64,000 bases of DNA from Candidatus Argoarchaeum ethanivorans (GTDB taxonomy: Archaea; Halobacteriota; Methanosarcinia; Methanosarcinales; EX4572-44): NCBI GenBank assembly GCA_004193545.1, contig RPGO01000005.1, positions 62,001 through 126,000 of the forward strand, written 5' to 3'. The position numbers and the translations under genes are program-made. The notes beneath the pieces are model-generated. The model worked only from the letters and a program-made list of their open reading frames with translations, did not search any database and had not been told where the DNA came from. Each line of letters begins with the position of its first letter. Within the stretch, counting starts at the first letter, position 1. This document shows, one piece after another, positions 1-8,369 of this stretch.

Positions 1-529
1 CACAGGCATAACAATATCACACAAAGCAAACGTACTAAAATCTGATGTATTTTTCAGAAATATTGCAGCACAGACAATAGTTAAGCATAATATAGCCTAC
101 AACGAAGTCTATATCGATGCCATGGCGTACCACCTGGTACTGCATCCGCAGAACTACCATGTGATTGTAACCACGAATCTCTTTGGAGATATCTTAAGTG
201 ACCTTGCAGCAGCACTGATAGGTGGACTTGGCTTATGCCCGAGTGCCAGCATCTCAGAAGGCTATGCACTGTTTGAACCAATCCACGGCAGTGCACCGGA
301 TATCGCAGGATGCAACATCGCAAACCCAATAGCTGCAATACTCAGCACAAAAATGATGTGTGAATGGCTTGGCAAACACGAAAGCGCAGCAATCATCCAG
401 CAGGCAGTTGAGTATGCAATATTGCACCAGATTGTTACGCCAGATCTCGGCGGCGTATACACAACGACACAGGTTACGGAAGCGATCATAAAATATATTA
501 AAACTGTACACTTCGTGTGCAGAGAATAA
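1..529 (+). CDS. Isopropylmalate/homoisocitrate dehydrogenase family, C-terminal part (cut by window edge)
   Basis: The frame is open from base 2 and the start lies outside the window. About 175 residues are visible. They carry hallmarks of the NAD-dependent beta-decarboxylating dehydrogenase family (LeuB/AksF/isocitrate dehydrogenase): a THKANVLK-like stretch (ISHKANVLK), the metal-binding segment TTNLFGDILSD, and EPIHGSAPDIAG near the adenine-binding region. In this family the enzyme oxidises a 2-hydroxy acid and decarboxylates it, in leucine or, in methanogens, coenzyme B (AksF) biosynthesis. Sequence alone does not separate LeuB from AksF here. The last seven residues (VHFVCRE) are encoded by a dispersed palindromic element, so the natural C-terminus appears to have been replaced. 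The family call is secure, the exact substrate is not. Confidence 0.9.
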   Translation, partial: TGITISHKANVLKSDVFFRNIAAQTIVKHNIAYNEVYIDAMAYHLVLHPQNYHVIVTTNLFGDILSDLAAALIGGLGLCPSASISEGYALFEPIHGSAPDIAGCNIANPIAAILSTKMMCEWLGKHESAAIIQQAVEYAILHQIVTPDLGGVYTTTQVTEAIIKYIKTVHFVCRE

Positions 530-557
530 CTCTCGATTGCGTTAGCAATCGAGTGCA
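504..557. repeat. Double-hairpin dispersed palindromic element, copy 1
   Basis: Hairpin I is CTCGATTGC-GTTA-GCAATCGAG at 532-553, three bases after the upstream stop codon. An adjacent degenerate hairpin-II-like CACTTCGTG segment lies inside the coding end of the dehydrogenase. The same two modules recur at 15616-15736 and 43804-43857, with a degenerate copy near 60684. The position just after a stop means it could also act as a transcription end signal. Confidence 0.75.
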
Positions 558-572
558 AGACAAACAAATAGG

Positions 573-580
573 TTTTATAC
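573..580 (+). promoter_or_regulatory. Candidate TATA box upstream of the small ORF/hicBA
   Basis: TTTTATAC sits about 40 bases before the ATG at 614 and would place a transcript start near 600. It is the only TATA-like sequence between the upstream gene and hicB. Inference from spacing only. Confidence 0.4.
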
Positions 581-613
581 TTTCCTATACGTTAAAAGAG
601 AAGGGTAATAACA

Positions 614-772
614 ATGGTAAGCAAGTTTGGTTTGAAGGTGCTGGTGGTTTTAACCGTATTGGCAATGGTCGCAAGCAGCACAGCAATGTATTGTTCAAGA
701 GAGGCAAAAAAGAAATTAAGTGAATGTGGAGGAAACAATGGATATAATATCATTTCCGGTTCTCATAAGTAA
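614..772 (+). CDS. Possible 52-residue membrane/secreted peptide (uncertain)
   Basis: An ATG preceded by GAGAAGGG opens a 52-codon frame. It begins MVSKFGLKVLVVLTVLAMVA, a lysine followed by about 15 hydrophobic residues and a small-residue stretch (ASSTA), like a signal peptide, and then a charged tail with two cysteines. It overlaps the hicB start by 35 bases in another frame. I do not recognise a family. It could be a genuine micropeptide, or a chance frame in the leader of hicBA. The hydrophobic start and ribosome site favour a real product slightly. Confidence 0.3.
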   Translation: MVSKFGLKVLVVLTVLAMVASSTAMYCSREAKKKLSECGGNNGYNIISGSHK

Positions 773-1010
773 AGAAGGAAAATGGTTCGTGGCATGTTGC
801 CCAATGCTTGACATAGCCACACAGGGAAGAACCGAAGAAGAAGTTAAAGAAAATATGGCGGATTTGATCGAAGAGTACATGCAAGACCATGATACAGAAA
901 AACCTGATTGGGAGTCTATTTTGTCAACCTCGGTAACCATGACCTCCATTCCAGTTAACATAAGAGATGTTTACCGTGGCACAAAAGCTTCGCCCTCTAT
1001 TACAACATGA
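738..1010 (+). CDS. hicB: HicB-family antitoxin
   Basis: A 90-residue protein with the HicB fold signature: a short beta-rich N-terminus with FPVLISKEGKWFVACCPML, then the helix TEEEVKENMADLIEEY. HicB-like antitoxins use this partial RNase-H-like fold to bind HicA. I chose the ATG at 738 because TGGAGG at 727-732 sits five bases upstream; a GTG at 720 is in frame but has no ribosome site. The C-terminal extension is short and shows no obvious ribbon-helix-helix or HTH DNA-binding domain, so autoregulation is uncertain. It overlaps the downstream hicA by 44 bases, so translation is probably coupled. It opens a defence island. Confidence 0.8.
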   Translation: MDIISFPVLISKEGKWFVACCPMLDIATQGRTEEEVKENMADLIEEYMQDHDTEKPDWESILSTSVTMTSIPVNIRDVYRGTKASPSITT

Positions 1011-1197
1011 AACCATAAAAATCCTCGAAGCTAATGGATTTCAACGCGTCAGATCTAAAAAACATATAACATTCAAAAAGGAAGACACCGACGGTCGTGT
1101 ATGGACGACCTGGGTACCAAAGCACAGGGAAGTCACTGTTTTTGTTCTGAAATATATAATCCGGCAATCCGGGAAGTCTCGTGAAGAATTTTATTGA
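967..1197 (+). CDS. hicA: HicA-family mRNA interferase toxin
   Basis: A 76-residue protein with the compact double-stranded-RNA-binding-like HicA pattern: KLRPLLQHETIKILEANGF, then RVRSKKHITFKK with the conserved histidine, and a C-terminal IIRQSGKSREEFY helix. HicA toxins cleave mRNA and are neutralised by the paired HicB. The gene starts inside hicB, giving the usual antitoxin-first overlapping order for this variant. A GTG at 973 is an alternative start. The insertion GRVWTTWVPKHREVTVF between strand 2 and helix 2 is a little longer than in the shortest HicA proteins. Confidence 0.8.
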   Translation: MFTVAQKLRPLLQHETIKILEANGFQRVRSKKHITFKKEDTDGRVWTTWVPKHREVTVFVLKYIIRQSGKSREEFY

Positions 1198-1310
1198 TTG
1201 TGGTGAAACGCTGTCGAGCTTACGAAGAAGCTGGTGATATAGGTGACGGGCAAAAAAATATTAGTGGTTTTAAGACGTCCACAAAAAATACAGAATAGAT
1301 GGAGCACCAG

Positions 1311-4300
1311 ATGAAAGAAGAATCTAAACAGAGGATCAGGGAACTCGCCCAACGATTCCGGTATAATCTTGATGTTTATAAAAAGTCAGCATATAACGAA
1401 ACACAGGTGAGACGAGAGTTCATTGACCCGTTCTTTGAAGCTCTTGGCTGGGACGTGGAAAACAAGCAAGGTCATGCAGAGCAATATAAGGACGTTGTTC
1501 ACGAGGATGCGATAAAGGTAGGGCGTTCGACAAGAGCACCGGATTACAGTTTCAGAATCGGAGGTCAACGAAAGTTCTTTGTCGAAGCAAAGAAGCCCGC
1601 GGTGAACATAAAAGAGGACGTTAGCCCTTCATATCAACTGAGGCGGTACGCATGGAGTGCAAAACTGCCGTTGTCCATCGTAACGGATTTTGAGGAGTTA
1701 TCGGTCTACGACTGCCGGATCAAACCAGATCCAAAAGACAGAGCAAGTGTTGCGCGGATTGGATACTACACATTCGAGGAGTATCTCGATAAGTTCGATG
1801 AGATATACGATGTCTTCTCCAAAGACGCAATTCTCAAGGGAAGCTTTGACCGGCATGCGCAATCGACCAAAGGCAAGAGGGGCACAGCAGAAGTTGATAG
1901 CGAATTTTTAAAGGAAATTGAAAGCTGGCGTGAGATGCTTGCCAAGAACATCGCTCTCAGGAATCCCGATGTGTCGATCTACGAGTTAAACTATGCAGTG
2001 CAGAAGATCATAGACCGGGTCATCTTCCTCAGGATCTGCGAAGACCGGGGGATCGAACCGGACGGGCGGTTGCAACTGGCAGTCAAATCCACTGGCATTT
2101 ACAAACACCTGCTGAACCAGTTTAGAAGTGCGGAATCCAACTATAACAGCGGTATATTTAATTTTAAGGTGGATGCGGTAACTCCCAGGTTGAAGATTGA
2201 TGATAAGGTCATAAAAGCGATTATAGAGAGCCTGTATTATCCATTATCGCCGTATGAATTTTCAGTTCTCGGTGTTGAGATACTTGGGAACGTGTACGAG
2301 CAGTTTTTGGGGAAGGTTATCAGGCTGACCGCGGGGCACCAGGCAAAGGTGGAAACGAAGCCAGAGGTCAAGAAGGCGGGCGGCGTGTATTATACTCCCC
2401 AGTACATCGTTGATTATATTGTCAGGAACACGGTTGGTAAGTTGGTTGAGGGTAAGACGCCGGGAGAGATTGCAGAAATTAAGATACTCGACCCTGCATG
2501 TGGTTCAGGAAGTTTTCTTATCGGTGCGTACACGTATCTTTTGAAGTATCACCTAAACTGGTACGTGGAGAACAAGCCAAAGAGGTATAAGGAAGCGGTT
2601 TTCCAGGTCAGGGAGAACGAATGGTATCTGACGACTGCTGAGAAGAAGGGGATTCTTTTAAGCAACATTTTTGGTGTTGATATTGACTCGCAGGCGGTGG
2701 AAGTAACGAAGCTGAGTTTGCAGTTGAAGGTGCTTGAGAACGAAAGCCGCGAGAGCGTAGACCAGCAGGTGAAACTGGGGATGGAGGGGGTACTTCCGAA
2801 TCTTGGGGGCAATATCAAGTGTGGGAACTCGCTTATCGGTTCTGATTTTTACGATGCCGGGCAGATGAGACTTTTTGATGAGGATGAGATGAGGCGGGTC
2901 AATGTGTTTGACTGGGATGATGATGTGAAGGGGTTTGGTGAAATCTTGAAGAAGGGCGGGTTTGATTGCGTTATTGGGAATCCGCCGTACCTTAAAATCC
3001 ATTATTTAGTTGAACAGGGTTCTAAAGTTTTAACATACTTAAGTGATAAATATGAATCGGCGGGTTCGGGTGGGTACGATATTTATCTATTGTTTGTGGA
3101 AAAAGGGACAAAATTACTAAGAGAGAATGGCAAATTCGGTTTTATTCTACCACATAAGTTTTTCAATGCACGTTATGGCACACGGTTGCGAAACCACATT
3201 TCAAGAGAAAAGTTGCTTTCGGAGATTGTTCATTTCCGAGATAAACAAGTTTTTGAAAACGCCTCCACTTATACCTGCTTATTGTTTTTGTCCAAATCTA
3301 ATCAAAAAGAGTTTGATTATCTCCAAATTCCTGATGATTGCGCTCCAAAAGAGTTTATAGATGAAATCAGGAGTAATAGGAGTAATTTTGTTTCGACTTA
3401 TGATATAACGGGTGTAACCGAAAAAACATGGTTTTTCGTTGATAGAAAATATACAAAATTGCTACAAAAACTTTCATCTGGTTCTAAAACACTGGGGGAG
3501 TTAACGACCAATATTTTCAAAGGATTTGATACCGGCGCAGATAAAATTTATTTTATGGAATACATTGATGAAGACGATACCAACTTTATCGTATTTTCAA
3601 AAGAATTGCAAAAACAGGTGAAAATTGAAAAACGCCTAATGAAAAAGTCTTTGAAGGGAAAACAAATTAATCGTTTCTATTCATCCTTTAAAGATTTATA
3701 TGTGCTTTTTCCATATAACACCATAGATGATACAGTGAGCCTCATAGAAGAATCCGTTTTAAAGAAGGAGTTTGTGAATGGCTATAATTACTTAAAATCT
3801 CTCAAATCGGTTTTGGAAAGAAGAAATAAAGGTCGTATGACCGGTACAAAATGGTACGCATTCACTTACCCCCGAAATATGTTACTGTATGCAAAACCCA
3901 AAATATTCACCCCTTATAACGCATTTCGCAATACTTTCTGTTTTGATAAAGATGGAGAATATTACTTTACTACTGGCGTAGCCGGTGCTTATGGATTATT
4001 GTTTGCACATTCTCCCTGCGATATAAAATATTTCCTTGGAGTCTTGAACTCCACCATTGTAAATTTATTTGTAAAACAAATTGGAACCTGCTTGCAGGGC
4101 GGGTATTATTCATATGAAAAACGGTTTATAGAGAAATTACCAATCCACACGATAGACTTCTCCAATCTGGAGGAGGTGGCAAAGCACGATAAACTCGTTT
4201 CTTTGGTGGATAACATGCTCGAACTCCAGAAGAAATATCACGAGGTGCGAATGGAGCGAGATAAGGAGCTTTATGAACGGCAGATAAAAATTGTTGATGC

Positions 4301-4373
4301 GCAGATTGACGAACTGGTTTATGATTTGTATGGGCTGACGGGGGAGGAAATAAAGGTGGTTGAAGGAAAGTGA
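1311..4373 (+). CDS. Type IIG (Eco57I-like) restriction-modification protein
   Basis: A roughly 1020-residue single-chain restriction-modification enzyme. The N-terminus has a type I R-like PD-(D/E)XK nuclease core: PDYSF at about residue 77 and VEAKKP at about 91-96. A helical linker leads to an N6-adenine methyltransferase domain with SAM-binding motif I DPACGSGSFLIG (about 394) and catalytic motif IV NPPY (about 557-560). The C-terminal part is a TaqI-type target-recognition region ending in a coiled-coil-like tail (ELQKKYHEVRMERDKELYER). I prefer the ATG at 1311, six bases after GGAG; an ATG at 1299 is in frame. All catalytic motifs are intact. Related C-terminal tails recur as fragments at 6001-6189 and 8149-8238. 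Base composition becomes more AT-rich in the recognition domain (about 3000-4150). Confidence 0.92.
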   Translation: MKEESKQRIRELAQRFRYNLDVYKKSAYNETQVRREFIDPFFEALGWDVENKQGHAEQYKDVVHEDAIKVGRSTRAPDYSFRIGGQRKFFVEAKKPAVNIKEDVSPSYQLRRYAWSAKLPLSIVTDFEELSVYDCRIKPDPKDRASVARIGYYTFEEYLDKFDEIYDVFSKDAILKGSFDRHAQSTKGKRGTAEVDSEFLKEIESWREMLAKNIALRNPDVSIYELNYAVQKIIDRVIFLRICEDRGIEPDGRLQLAVKSTGIYKHLLNQFRSAESNYNSGIFNFKVDAVTPRLKIDDKVIKAIIESLYYPLSPYEFSVLGVEILGNVYEQFLGKVIRLTAGHQAKVETKPEVKKAGGVYYTPQYIVDYIVRNTVGKLVEGKTPGEIAEIKILDPACGSGSFLIGAYTYLLKYHLNWYVENKPKRYKEAVFQVRENEWYLTTAEKKGILLSNIFGVDIDSQAVEVTKLSLQLKVLENESRESVDQQVKLGMEGVLPNLGGNIKCGNSLIGSDFYDAGQMRLFDEDEMRRVNVFDWDDDVKGFGEILKKGGFDCVIGNPPYLKIHYLVEQGSKVLTYLSDKYESAGSGGYDIYLLFVEKGTKLLRENGKFGFILPHKFFNARYGTRLRNHISREKLLSEIVHFRDKQVFENASTYTCLLFLSKSNQKEFDYLQIPDDCAPKEFIDEIRSNRSNFVSTYDITGVTEKTWFFVDRKYTKLLQKLSSGSKTLGELTTNIFKGFDTGADKIYFMEYIDEDDTNFIVFSKELQKQVKIEKRLMKKSLKGKQINRFYSSFKDLYVLFPYNTIDDTVSLIEESVLKKEFVNGYNYLKSLKSVLERRNKGRMTGTKWYAFTYPRNMLLYAKPKIFTPYNAFRNTFCFDKDGEYYFTTGVAGAYGLLFAHSPCDIKYFLGVLNSTIVNLFVKQIGTCLQGGYYSYEKRFIEKLPIHTIDFSNLEEVAKHDKLVSLVDNMLELQKKYHEVRMERDKELYERQIKIVDAQIDELVYDLYGLTGEEIKVVEGK

Positions 4374-4684
4374 GAGGGGTAAAGTGGGGATGCAGCGGTT
4401 TGCATGTAGTTTGTCAAAAGTTGTTTAGGAAACATTAAGTATTTACTATGCGCTATTACAAAAATACGAAGCTATTTATATGCACGAGTCTATCTAAAAG
4501 TCAGAGGGTAGAAAATGAGTGAGAAGTTTCAGTTAAAGGCAGGTATAATCGAACCAAGTTCAGATATACTACCACAGTGGATAAATATGTGAGATTAGTT
4601 TGGATATAAGTCGTTATACGAAATATCGCTATCCATACAAATAATATTCAAAAAATCTTATAATTGAAAGGAGGAAAAAAAGGT
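4374..4684 (+). other. Intergenic stretch with promoter and a 25-codon ORF
   Basis: A TATA-like ATTTATAT lies at 4474-4481. Thirty-four bases downstream an ATG at 4515, preceded by AGAGGG, opens a 25-codon frame ending at 4592 (begins MSEKFQLKAGIIEP). The expression signals look real but the product is too short to identify. It could be the remaining head of a gene replaced by the nuclease gene downstream, or a leader peptide. Nothing else is seen up to the nuclease. Confidence 0.35.
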
Positions 4685-5716
4685 ATGCCACCATTTAGAA
4701 GACCGGATCCTGAATTAATTTATGATCTCGCGAAAGAGAAGAATGCTATAGATGATTGGTACGATCATCGAAACGTACCAGTTAGTAACTCAAATAATTT
4801 ACTAATTGCGAGTTGGAACATAGCAAATCTGGGGGTTCAGAATAGAATAGAGAAAGACCTGAAGTTAATAGGTCATATCATATCCAGGTTTGATCTTATC
4901 GCAGTTCAAGAAATAAATGATAATCTCTCAAATTTTATTAAATTAGTTAAATATATTGGAGATCATTTTGATTACATAATCACTGATACTGCAGGTAATA
5001 ATGAACGCCTTGGTTTCATATATAATAAAAAGAAAGTAAATGTTGGCAGATTATTTGCTGAAATTGCAATCCCCAAAAAGAACCATCCGCGATATACTGT
5101 TGTAGTTCCTTACAGAAGGGGGGGAGAAAATCGAGTTGAAGTATATTATAAACATGAGTTTATACCTTTTGATAGAAATCCTTTTGTAGGTAACTTTGAA
5201 TGTAAATCCTTTAATTTTACGATAGTAAACACCCATTTATATTTTGGTGCGTTTAAAAACTCTACAACTATGACTGAAAGAGCTAAATACGCAAGAAGAG
5301 TTTTAGAAATCATTACACTTTCTAAGTGGGCAAAAAAGAGAATAAAGAAACAGACAACTTATGATAAAGACATTTTATTAATTGGAGATATGAACATACC
5401 AGCAATGGATAAGAACGACTCAGCTTATAAGGCGCTATTAAAATCTGGTCTTAAGCCATTAGATTATTTCTCAAAAACCGGTGGATCAAATATTTTGAAC
5501 ACAAAAACATATGATCAAATGGCTATTCCTACTGGTGATATTAAAAAGAAACTAGCTGATTATAACGTATTTGATTTTGATAATAACGTTTTCAAGGATA
5601 AATGGAATGAATTGTCTTCAATTTATACCAATAATAATGCTTCAAAGAAATTTAATAAATATATAAAATCATACATATCTGACCATCGTCCATTATGGAT
5701 GGAGTTTAATCTCTAA
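4685..5716 (+). CDS. Endonuclease/exonuclease/phosphatase (DNase I-like) family protein
   Basis: A 343-residue protein with the ordered motifs of the EEP fold: ASWNIANLG (Asn metal/phosphate binding), AVQEI (catalytic Glu), VNTHLYFG (His), LIGDMNIP (Asp and Asn) and the C-terminal SDHRPLW (catalytic Asp-His). These residues bind divalent metal and cleave phosphodiester bonds. The start at 4685 follows AAAGGAGG at 4667-4674. There is no signal peptide, so it acts in the cytoplasm. Its gene is strongly AT-rich compared with elp3 or lysC and it sits alone between a restriction enzyme and repeat debris, so a role in defence against foreign DNA is likely but is inferred from context only. Confidence 0.85.
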   Translation: MPPFRRPDPELIYDLAKEKNAIDDWYDHRNVPVSNSNNLLIASWNIANLGVQNRIEKDLKLIGHIISRFDLIAVQEINDNLSNFIKLVKYIGDHFDYIITDTAGNNERLGFIYNKKKVNVGRLFAEIAIPKKNHPRYTVVVPYRRGGENRVEVYYKHEFIPFDRNPFVGNFECKSFNFTIVNTHLYFGAFKNSTTMTERAKYARRVLEIITLSKWAKKRIKKQTTYDKDILLIGDMNIPAMDKNDSAYKALLKSGLKPLDYFSKTGGSNILNTKTYDQMAIPTGDIKKKLADYNVFDFDNNVFKDKWNELSSIYTNNNASKKFNKYIKSYISDHRPLWMEFNL

Positions 5717-5719
5717 CTA

Positions 5720-5932
5720 AAATAAATCCAATTTGCAATACTTCGCATAACAAGCGGGTATATAGTCCCATGTCTTCAGCACTTCGCCCAAAAGCATCTT
5801 TAACCACCTCAATGACATTGCATCCCCTTTTCCGGCACGTAGAGAGATATTCACGAATCCTGCAGAAACCCCTCGCTTCTCAAAAGTCCTGAAACATCTC
5901 GAGACTTTCTGTTTGATCTTCATCATGCGCAC
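5720..5932 (-). pseudogene. IS66-type transposase C-terminal remnant
   Basis: On the minus strand two frames are needed to read a sequence resembling the C-terminal end of IS66-family transposases: FRTFE in one frame, then GFCRIREYLSTCRKRG and CNVIEVVKDAFGR in the next. The fragment lacks the DDE core and has at least one frameshift. It is overlapped by the inverted repeat 5824-5957. Its presence marks this gap as an insertion site within the defence island. Confidence 0.6.
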
Positions 5933-5957
5933 ATCTCTCTACGTGCCGGAAAAAGGG
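5824..5957. repeat. Imperfect inverted repeat, 24-bp arms
   Basis: The arm at 5824-5847 (reading CCCCTTTTCCGGCACGTAGA and on) is the reverse complement of 5934-5957 except for one extra A in a mononucleotide run. The arms enclose about 86 bases of the IS66 remnant. One arm belongs to the remnant, so this looks like an inverted duplication made when the element was disrupted. Confidence 0.7.
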
Positions 5958-6000
5958 ACACGAAAGTCGTACATAAATCTCAGCGTTTCCATTTTATGCT

Positions 6001-6189
6001 CACGATAAACCTGTAGCTTTGGTGGATAGCATGCCCGAACTCCAGAAGAAATACTACGAGGCGAGACTGGAAAGAGATAAAGAGCTTTATGAACGGCAGA
6101 TAAAAATTAGTGATGCGCGGATTGACAAACTGGTTTATGATTTGTATGAGCTGACGGATGTGGAGGTGAAGGTGGTGGAAAAGGGATGA
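6001..6189 (+). pseudogene. Orphan C-terminal tail of an Eco57I-like restriction enzyme (copy 2)
   Basis: In frame from 6001 the sequence encodes HDK.VALVDSMPELQKKYYEA and RDKELYERQIKI, closely matching the last 60 residues of the restriction-modification protein that ends at 4373, and it ends with its own stop. An internal ATG at 6030 could start a 53-residue peptide. The rest of the gene is missing. It is a remnant of a second, related enzyme or a partial duplication. Confidence 0.8.
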
Positions 6190-6345
6190 GTGGAGTGGTT
6201 ATGGCATTTGCACTGCTATTGTGTGTATCTTCTTTGTCGCGGTGGAAATTTGAAACGAGAAAAGTTTATACGTAAAGAAAAGCTAAAAAGAGTTGGTGGT
6301 TAATAGTGAACATAGATGCAGCGGCAATGGTGGTGAGGAAGCGCT

Positions 6346-8121
6346 ATGCCAGTAAACATTAACCCGATACTTCCGCTTTCCTACAATCTTGCTGATGGGA
6401 AAAAGAAGTATGTTCTATTTTGCGGAGCTGGGGTATCAAAAGATGCTGGCATCCCCACAGGATGGGATATCCTTTTAGAAACCTTGAAACTCATTAGAAC
6501 TCAAGAAGAAGAAGGTGAGAGCAAAGAATGTACTGGCAAGGAAATGGAAACTTACTATGAAGAGAACTTTAAAGACTCTACTTATTCTGAAATCATTGAA
6601 AGTTTATTTCCTTCAAGAGAGGAACAAAGAGAATTTTTAGAGAGATTATTTGAGAACAAAGTTCCTGGAAAGACTCATAAGTTAATTTCTGATTGGGTAA
6701 AAGCGGGATTAATCCGATTTATCATCACAACCAATTTCGATTCCTCAATCGAACATTCGCTGGATGATGCAGGATTGAGAGGGAAATATTCCGTTATCAC
6801 AGATGGGGAGCAAGTCTTGGCAAGCAAGCCATGGCATCTTGTAGAGAATTGCCGTATTTATAAAGTCCATGGAACCATTGAACAAGGGCAAATAAGGAAC
6901 ACAAAAAGGGATTTGGAAAAATTAGATGACGGTCTTGAAAAAGATTTTTTGGACATTATCGAAAGACACGGTGTAATTGTGTTAGGCTATGCTGGTAATA
7001 AAGATGATGTGGCTGTGATGGACTGTTTCAACAGAAGGAGATTTAAGGGCTACACTCTTTATTGGACTGTTCACGATAACCAAAGTAGCGACAATGTAAA
7101 AGAGAACAACAATGTAAAAGAGTTAGTAGAAAGGCAAGATGGTCGTTTTATTGACATACAAAGCGCTTCAGACTTTCTGGAAGAAGTTTTGAACAGGGTC
7201 GAAATTGCAAGAAGGGGGACTGAACAGACTTCAGAGGCGGTCGCGCAAGTCAGGTTTAAGAATCTAATTACATCCAGTTCAGATATTGAGATAAGACAGA
7301 CCATTGATGAAGAGAGAAGAAAACTTAAAAAATATTTTGGAAATATCTTGGATGAAGTAGATGAAGGAAATTACGAATCTCTATGGGACGGATACTTAAA
7401 GATTTTCAATTATTCACTGAACTTTTTGAGTTTGGTCGCGCAGGTAATTAAATACCAAAATAAATATTGGGAAAGGATATTGCCCCTATTTGAAGAAATT
7501 CAGTCTTTGAATAAAAATCAAAGTCAACATGGCAAAGAGGGGTTAGTAAACTACTATTTCTTTACTTTATTGGAAATCACAGGGGGAATTTTATTAGAAA
7601 ATAATGCTTTTAAGTTACTTCGTTCCTTGTTAGCGGTAAAAAGATTGAATTACACAAAAGATGGAATGGAACCGATTTTAGATTGGGATACTTATGCGCG
7701 TTTCATCGAAGTAAAAAATGAGGAAGAGGCGAAAGAAAAGGGGAGTGAGTGGATTGTTCCTCACATGCATTACCTATGTCAATTAATAGAAAGTCAAGAG
7801 ATTCCGTTTGAATATGATTTGAGAGAGCGAATAATAGATGTTGATTTGCTATACTTTGTGTATTCGGTTATACATCCTATGGGTCGTTATTCTTATTATT
7901 GGTCTCCGGAATCAAGTGTTTATTTGAGAGGTTATTCCTCAAAGTTGTTTAAAGGGATAAAATATGACGAATCGTTTGGAACCGCAGTAGCCAATGAGCT
8001 ATTCAACATAAGTTATGAAGAACTTGTTGAAAAATTGGGAGAGGCAAAAGGAATTTTTAACACAGAAGTAATAGGTAAATTTCATACACCACGGGTGGGT
8101 AATCCGTTTGAGGATTTTTGA
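6346..8121 (+). CDS. SIR2-like domain protein, probable NAD-consuming defence effector
   Basis: A 591-residue cytoplasmic protein. Residues 1-290 are a SIR2-like domain: FCGAGVSKDAGIPTG (GAGVS at 27-31, NAD binding), TTNFD at 128-132, the catalytic-histidine motif KVHGTIE (His 175) and GYAGNKDD at 214-221. The remaining 300 residues are helical, acidic and lysine-rich with no recognised domain. Proteins of this SIR2-plus-large-C-domain layout are known antiphage proteins that deplete NAD on infection; that role is inferred here from architecture and from the neighbours (restriction enzyme, toxin-antitoxin pairs). The start at 6346 follows GGTGAGG. The gene is AT-rich and is bracketed on both sides by remnants of a restriction-enzyme tail. 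Confidence 0.82.
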   Translation: MPVNINPILPLSYNLADGKKKYVLFCGAGVSKDAGIPTGWDILLETLKLIRTQEEEGESKECTGKEMETYYEENFKDSTYSEIIESLFPSREEQREFLERLFENKVPGKTHKLISDWVKAGLIRFIITTNFDSSIEHSLDDAGLRGKYSVITDGEQVLASKPWHLVENCRIYKVHGTIEQGQIRNTKRDLEKLDDGLEKDFLDIIERHGVIVLGYAGNKDDVAVMDCFNRRRFKGYTLYWTVHDNQSSDNVKENNNVKELVERQDGRFIDIQSASDFLEEVLNRVEIARRGTEQTSEAVAQVRFKNLITSSSDIEIRQTIDEERRKLKKYFGNILDEVDEGNYESLWDGYLKIFNYSLNFLSLVAQVIKYQNKYWERILPLFEEIQSLNKNQSQHGKEGLVNYYFFTLLEITGGILLENNAFKLLRSLLAVKRLNYTKDGMEPILDWDTYARFIEVKNEEEAKEKGSEWIVPHMHYLCQLIESQEIPFEYDLRERIIDVDLLYFVYSVIHPMGRYSYYWSPESSVYLRGYSSKLFKGIKYDESFGTAVANELFNISYEELVEKLGEAKGIFNTEVIGKFHTPRVGNPFEDF

Positions 8122-8148
8122 TGAACAAATGAAAATCTACCTCCAGCC

Positions 8149-8238
8149 GAAAAAGCGCAGCACGATAAACTTGTAGCTTTAGTTGATAGCATACTTGAAC
8201 TCCATAAGAAATGCCACGAGGCAAAAATGGTGATTTAG
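8149..8238 (+). pseudogene. Orphan C-terminal tail of an Eco57I-like restriction enzyme (copy 3)
   Basis: In frame from 8149 the sequence reads EKAQHDKLVALVDSILELHK and KCHEAKMVI before a stop. It aligns with the same position of the restriction-enzyme tail as the copy at 6001, but is cut shorter. It lies directly after the SIR2 gene, so the SIR2 gene is bracketed by two tail copies in the same orientation. Confidence 0.7.
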
Positions 8239-8369
8239 TTAGGCAAATTTTAGATTGATTTTGGTTAGGCTTTATCACAAAACAAAGCACCAGGAAGATG
8301 CGTTGATGACACCGTTATCGCCCAATGCCTTTATATAGTAGAATGACTTGCTAATGTTAGGATGTGAAA

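Noticed and set aside
517-723. 68-codon frame after the dehydrogenase
   Set aside because: It runs through hairpin I of the palindromic element and the leader of the next genes; no ribosome site or domain.
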